A DNA stretch of 64,000 nucleotides from Durio zibethinus (taxonomy: Eukaryota > Streptophyta > Magnoliopsida > Malvales > Malvaceae): NCBI RefSeq assembly GCF_002303985.1, contig NW_019167937.1, forward strand, positions 18,858,995 through 18,922,994, read 5' to 3'. Both the position numbers and the translations under genes were made by a program. The stretch's first letter is position 1, and every line of letters starts with the position of its first letter. Below are positions 63,723 to 64,000 of the stretch, in pieces. Below the pieces are notes generated by a model that searched no databases, was not told the DNA's origin, and saw nothing but the letters and a program-made list of their open reading frames with translations.

Positions 63723-64000
63723 CACTACGCAGGCCAGAGAGATGTGATGCGCAAGCCGTGGCTCGATAGGGTGGTAGGTGGGTTTAGGCACATCTTCATA
63801 TTTTTGGGTGCCAATGCCATTTTTAGGGCTTGTAAATTCATACAATGGTCCCTTAAGCCTTCACGTGAAGTTTCTTGGCAAGACGACTCGTTTTTTATTT
63901 TTCACGATTTTCCAAACTTTGTACGGTTCGGGATTTTTTAAACTTTTTTCGGAAGGAGTTTTGGCCCCAAACTTGGTAGACGTGATCCTTGTATTTTTGT

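Larger units (their letters stand above)
37190..64000 (+). repeat. Satellite array, block 3 (31 monomer heads)
   Basis: Heads lie at 37536, 38448, 39354, 40229, 41114, 41763, 42496, 43399, 44303, 45166, 46075, 46945, 47767, 48664, 49528, about 50220 (head deleted), 51015, 52103, 53331, 54223, 54965, 55820, 56720, 57608, 58489, 59381, 60249, 61154, 62031, 62906 and 63778. Most spacings are 822-912 bp. Short ones are 649 and 733 (internal deletions) and 742 (one B); long ones are 1088 and 1228 (three and four B). The window ends inside a monomer, so the array continues. I see no gene. Confidence 0.95.

Noticed and set aside
1..64000. Possible CRISPR array because of regular repeats
   Set aside because: Repeat units are about 0.9 kb and diverged, there are no short identical repeats with unique spacers and no cas genes, and the retrotransposons are plant chromoviruses.

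Overview
The window is plant repeat DNA, with no host gene, tRNA or rRNA that I can support. The plant call rests on two gag-pol elements of the Ty3/gypsy chromovirus type, both with initiator-Met-tRNA primer sites and C-terminal chromodomains, and on a long high-copy satellite. I cannot name the species.

Layout: three blocks of one head-to-tail satellite (1-4647, 10554-31506, 37190-64000; about 52.4 kb, about 60 monomers, mean about 0.87 kb, all in + orientation) are interrupted by two complete LTR retrotransposons in the same orientation. Element 1 is 4648-10553 (5906 bp, LTRs 615/613 bp, 4-bp target duplication CAGG). Element 2 is 31507-37189 (5683 bp, LTRs 553/551 bp, 5-bp target duplication CCCAG). 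Removing each element with one target copy restores monomer lengths of 1080 and 904 bp, both matching size classes found elsewhere in the array. This independently supports the boundaries.

Monomer structure: an AT-rich module A (about 285 bp), a 76-bp block L, a GC-rich module C with C-runs and hairpins, and two diverged copies of a roughly 160-bp module B, the second holding a variable GGGC tract. Monomer lengths fall into steps of about 160-185 bp (near 743, 870-910, 1080-1088 and 1228 bp), because the number of B modules varies from one to four. Neighbouring monomers share private variants at spacings of one, two and three monomers, the mark of ongoing local duplication or conversion.

Both elements are dead. 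Element 1 keeps one uninterrupted frame register from gag into the 3' LTR but carries 13 premature stops and damaged protease and integrase residues; its LTRs differ at about 31 sites, 27 of them transitions. Element 2 has LTRs differing at only 7 sites, yet has 8 premature stops and two frameshifts, so it was probably already defective when it inserted.

The most interesting signal is block L. It is present in most satellite monomers and is also in the U3 part of both LTRs of element 2 (62 of 76 positions identical, no gaps). The satellite and this retrotransposon family therefore share ancestry, and part of the monomer may be a captured LTR piece or the reverse. The whole window looks like satellite heterochromatin, possibly centromeric or pericentromeric, but the sequence alone does not decide that.
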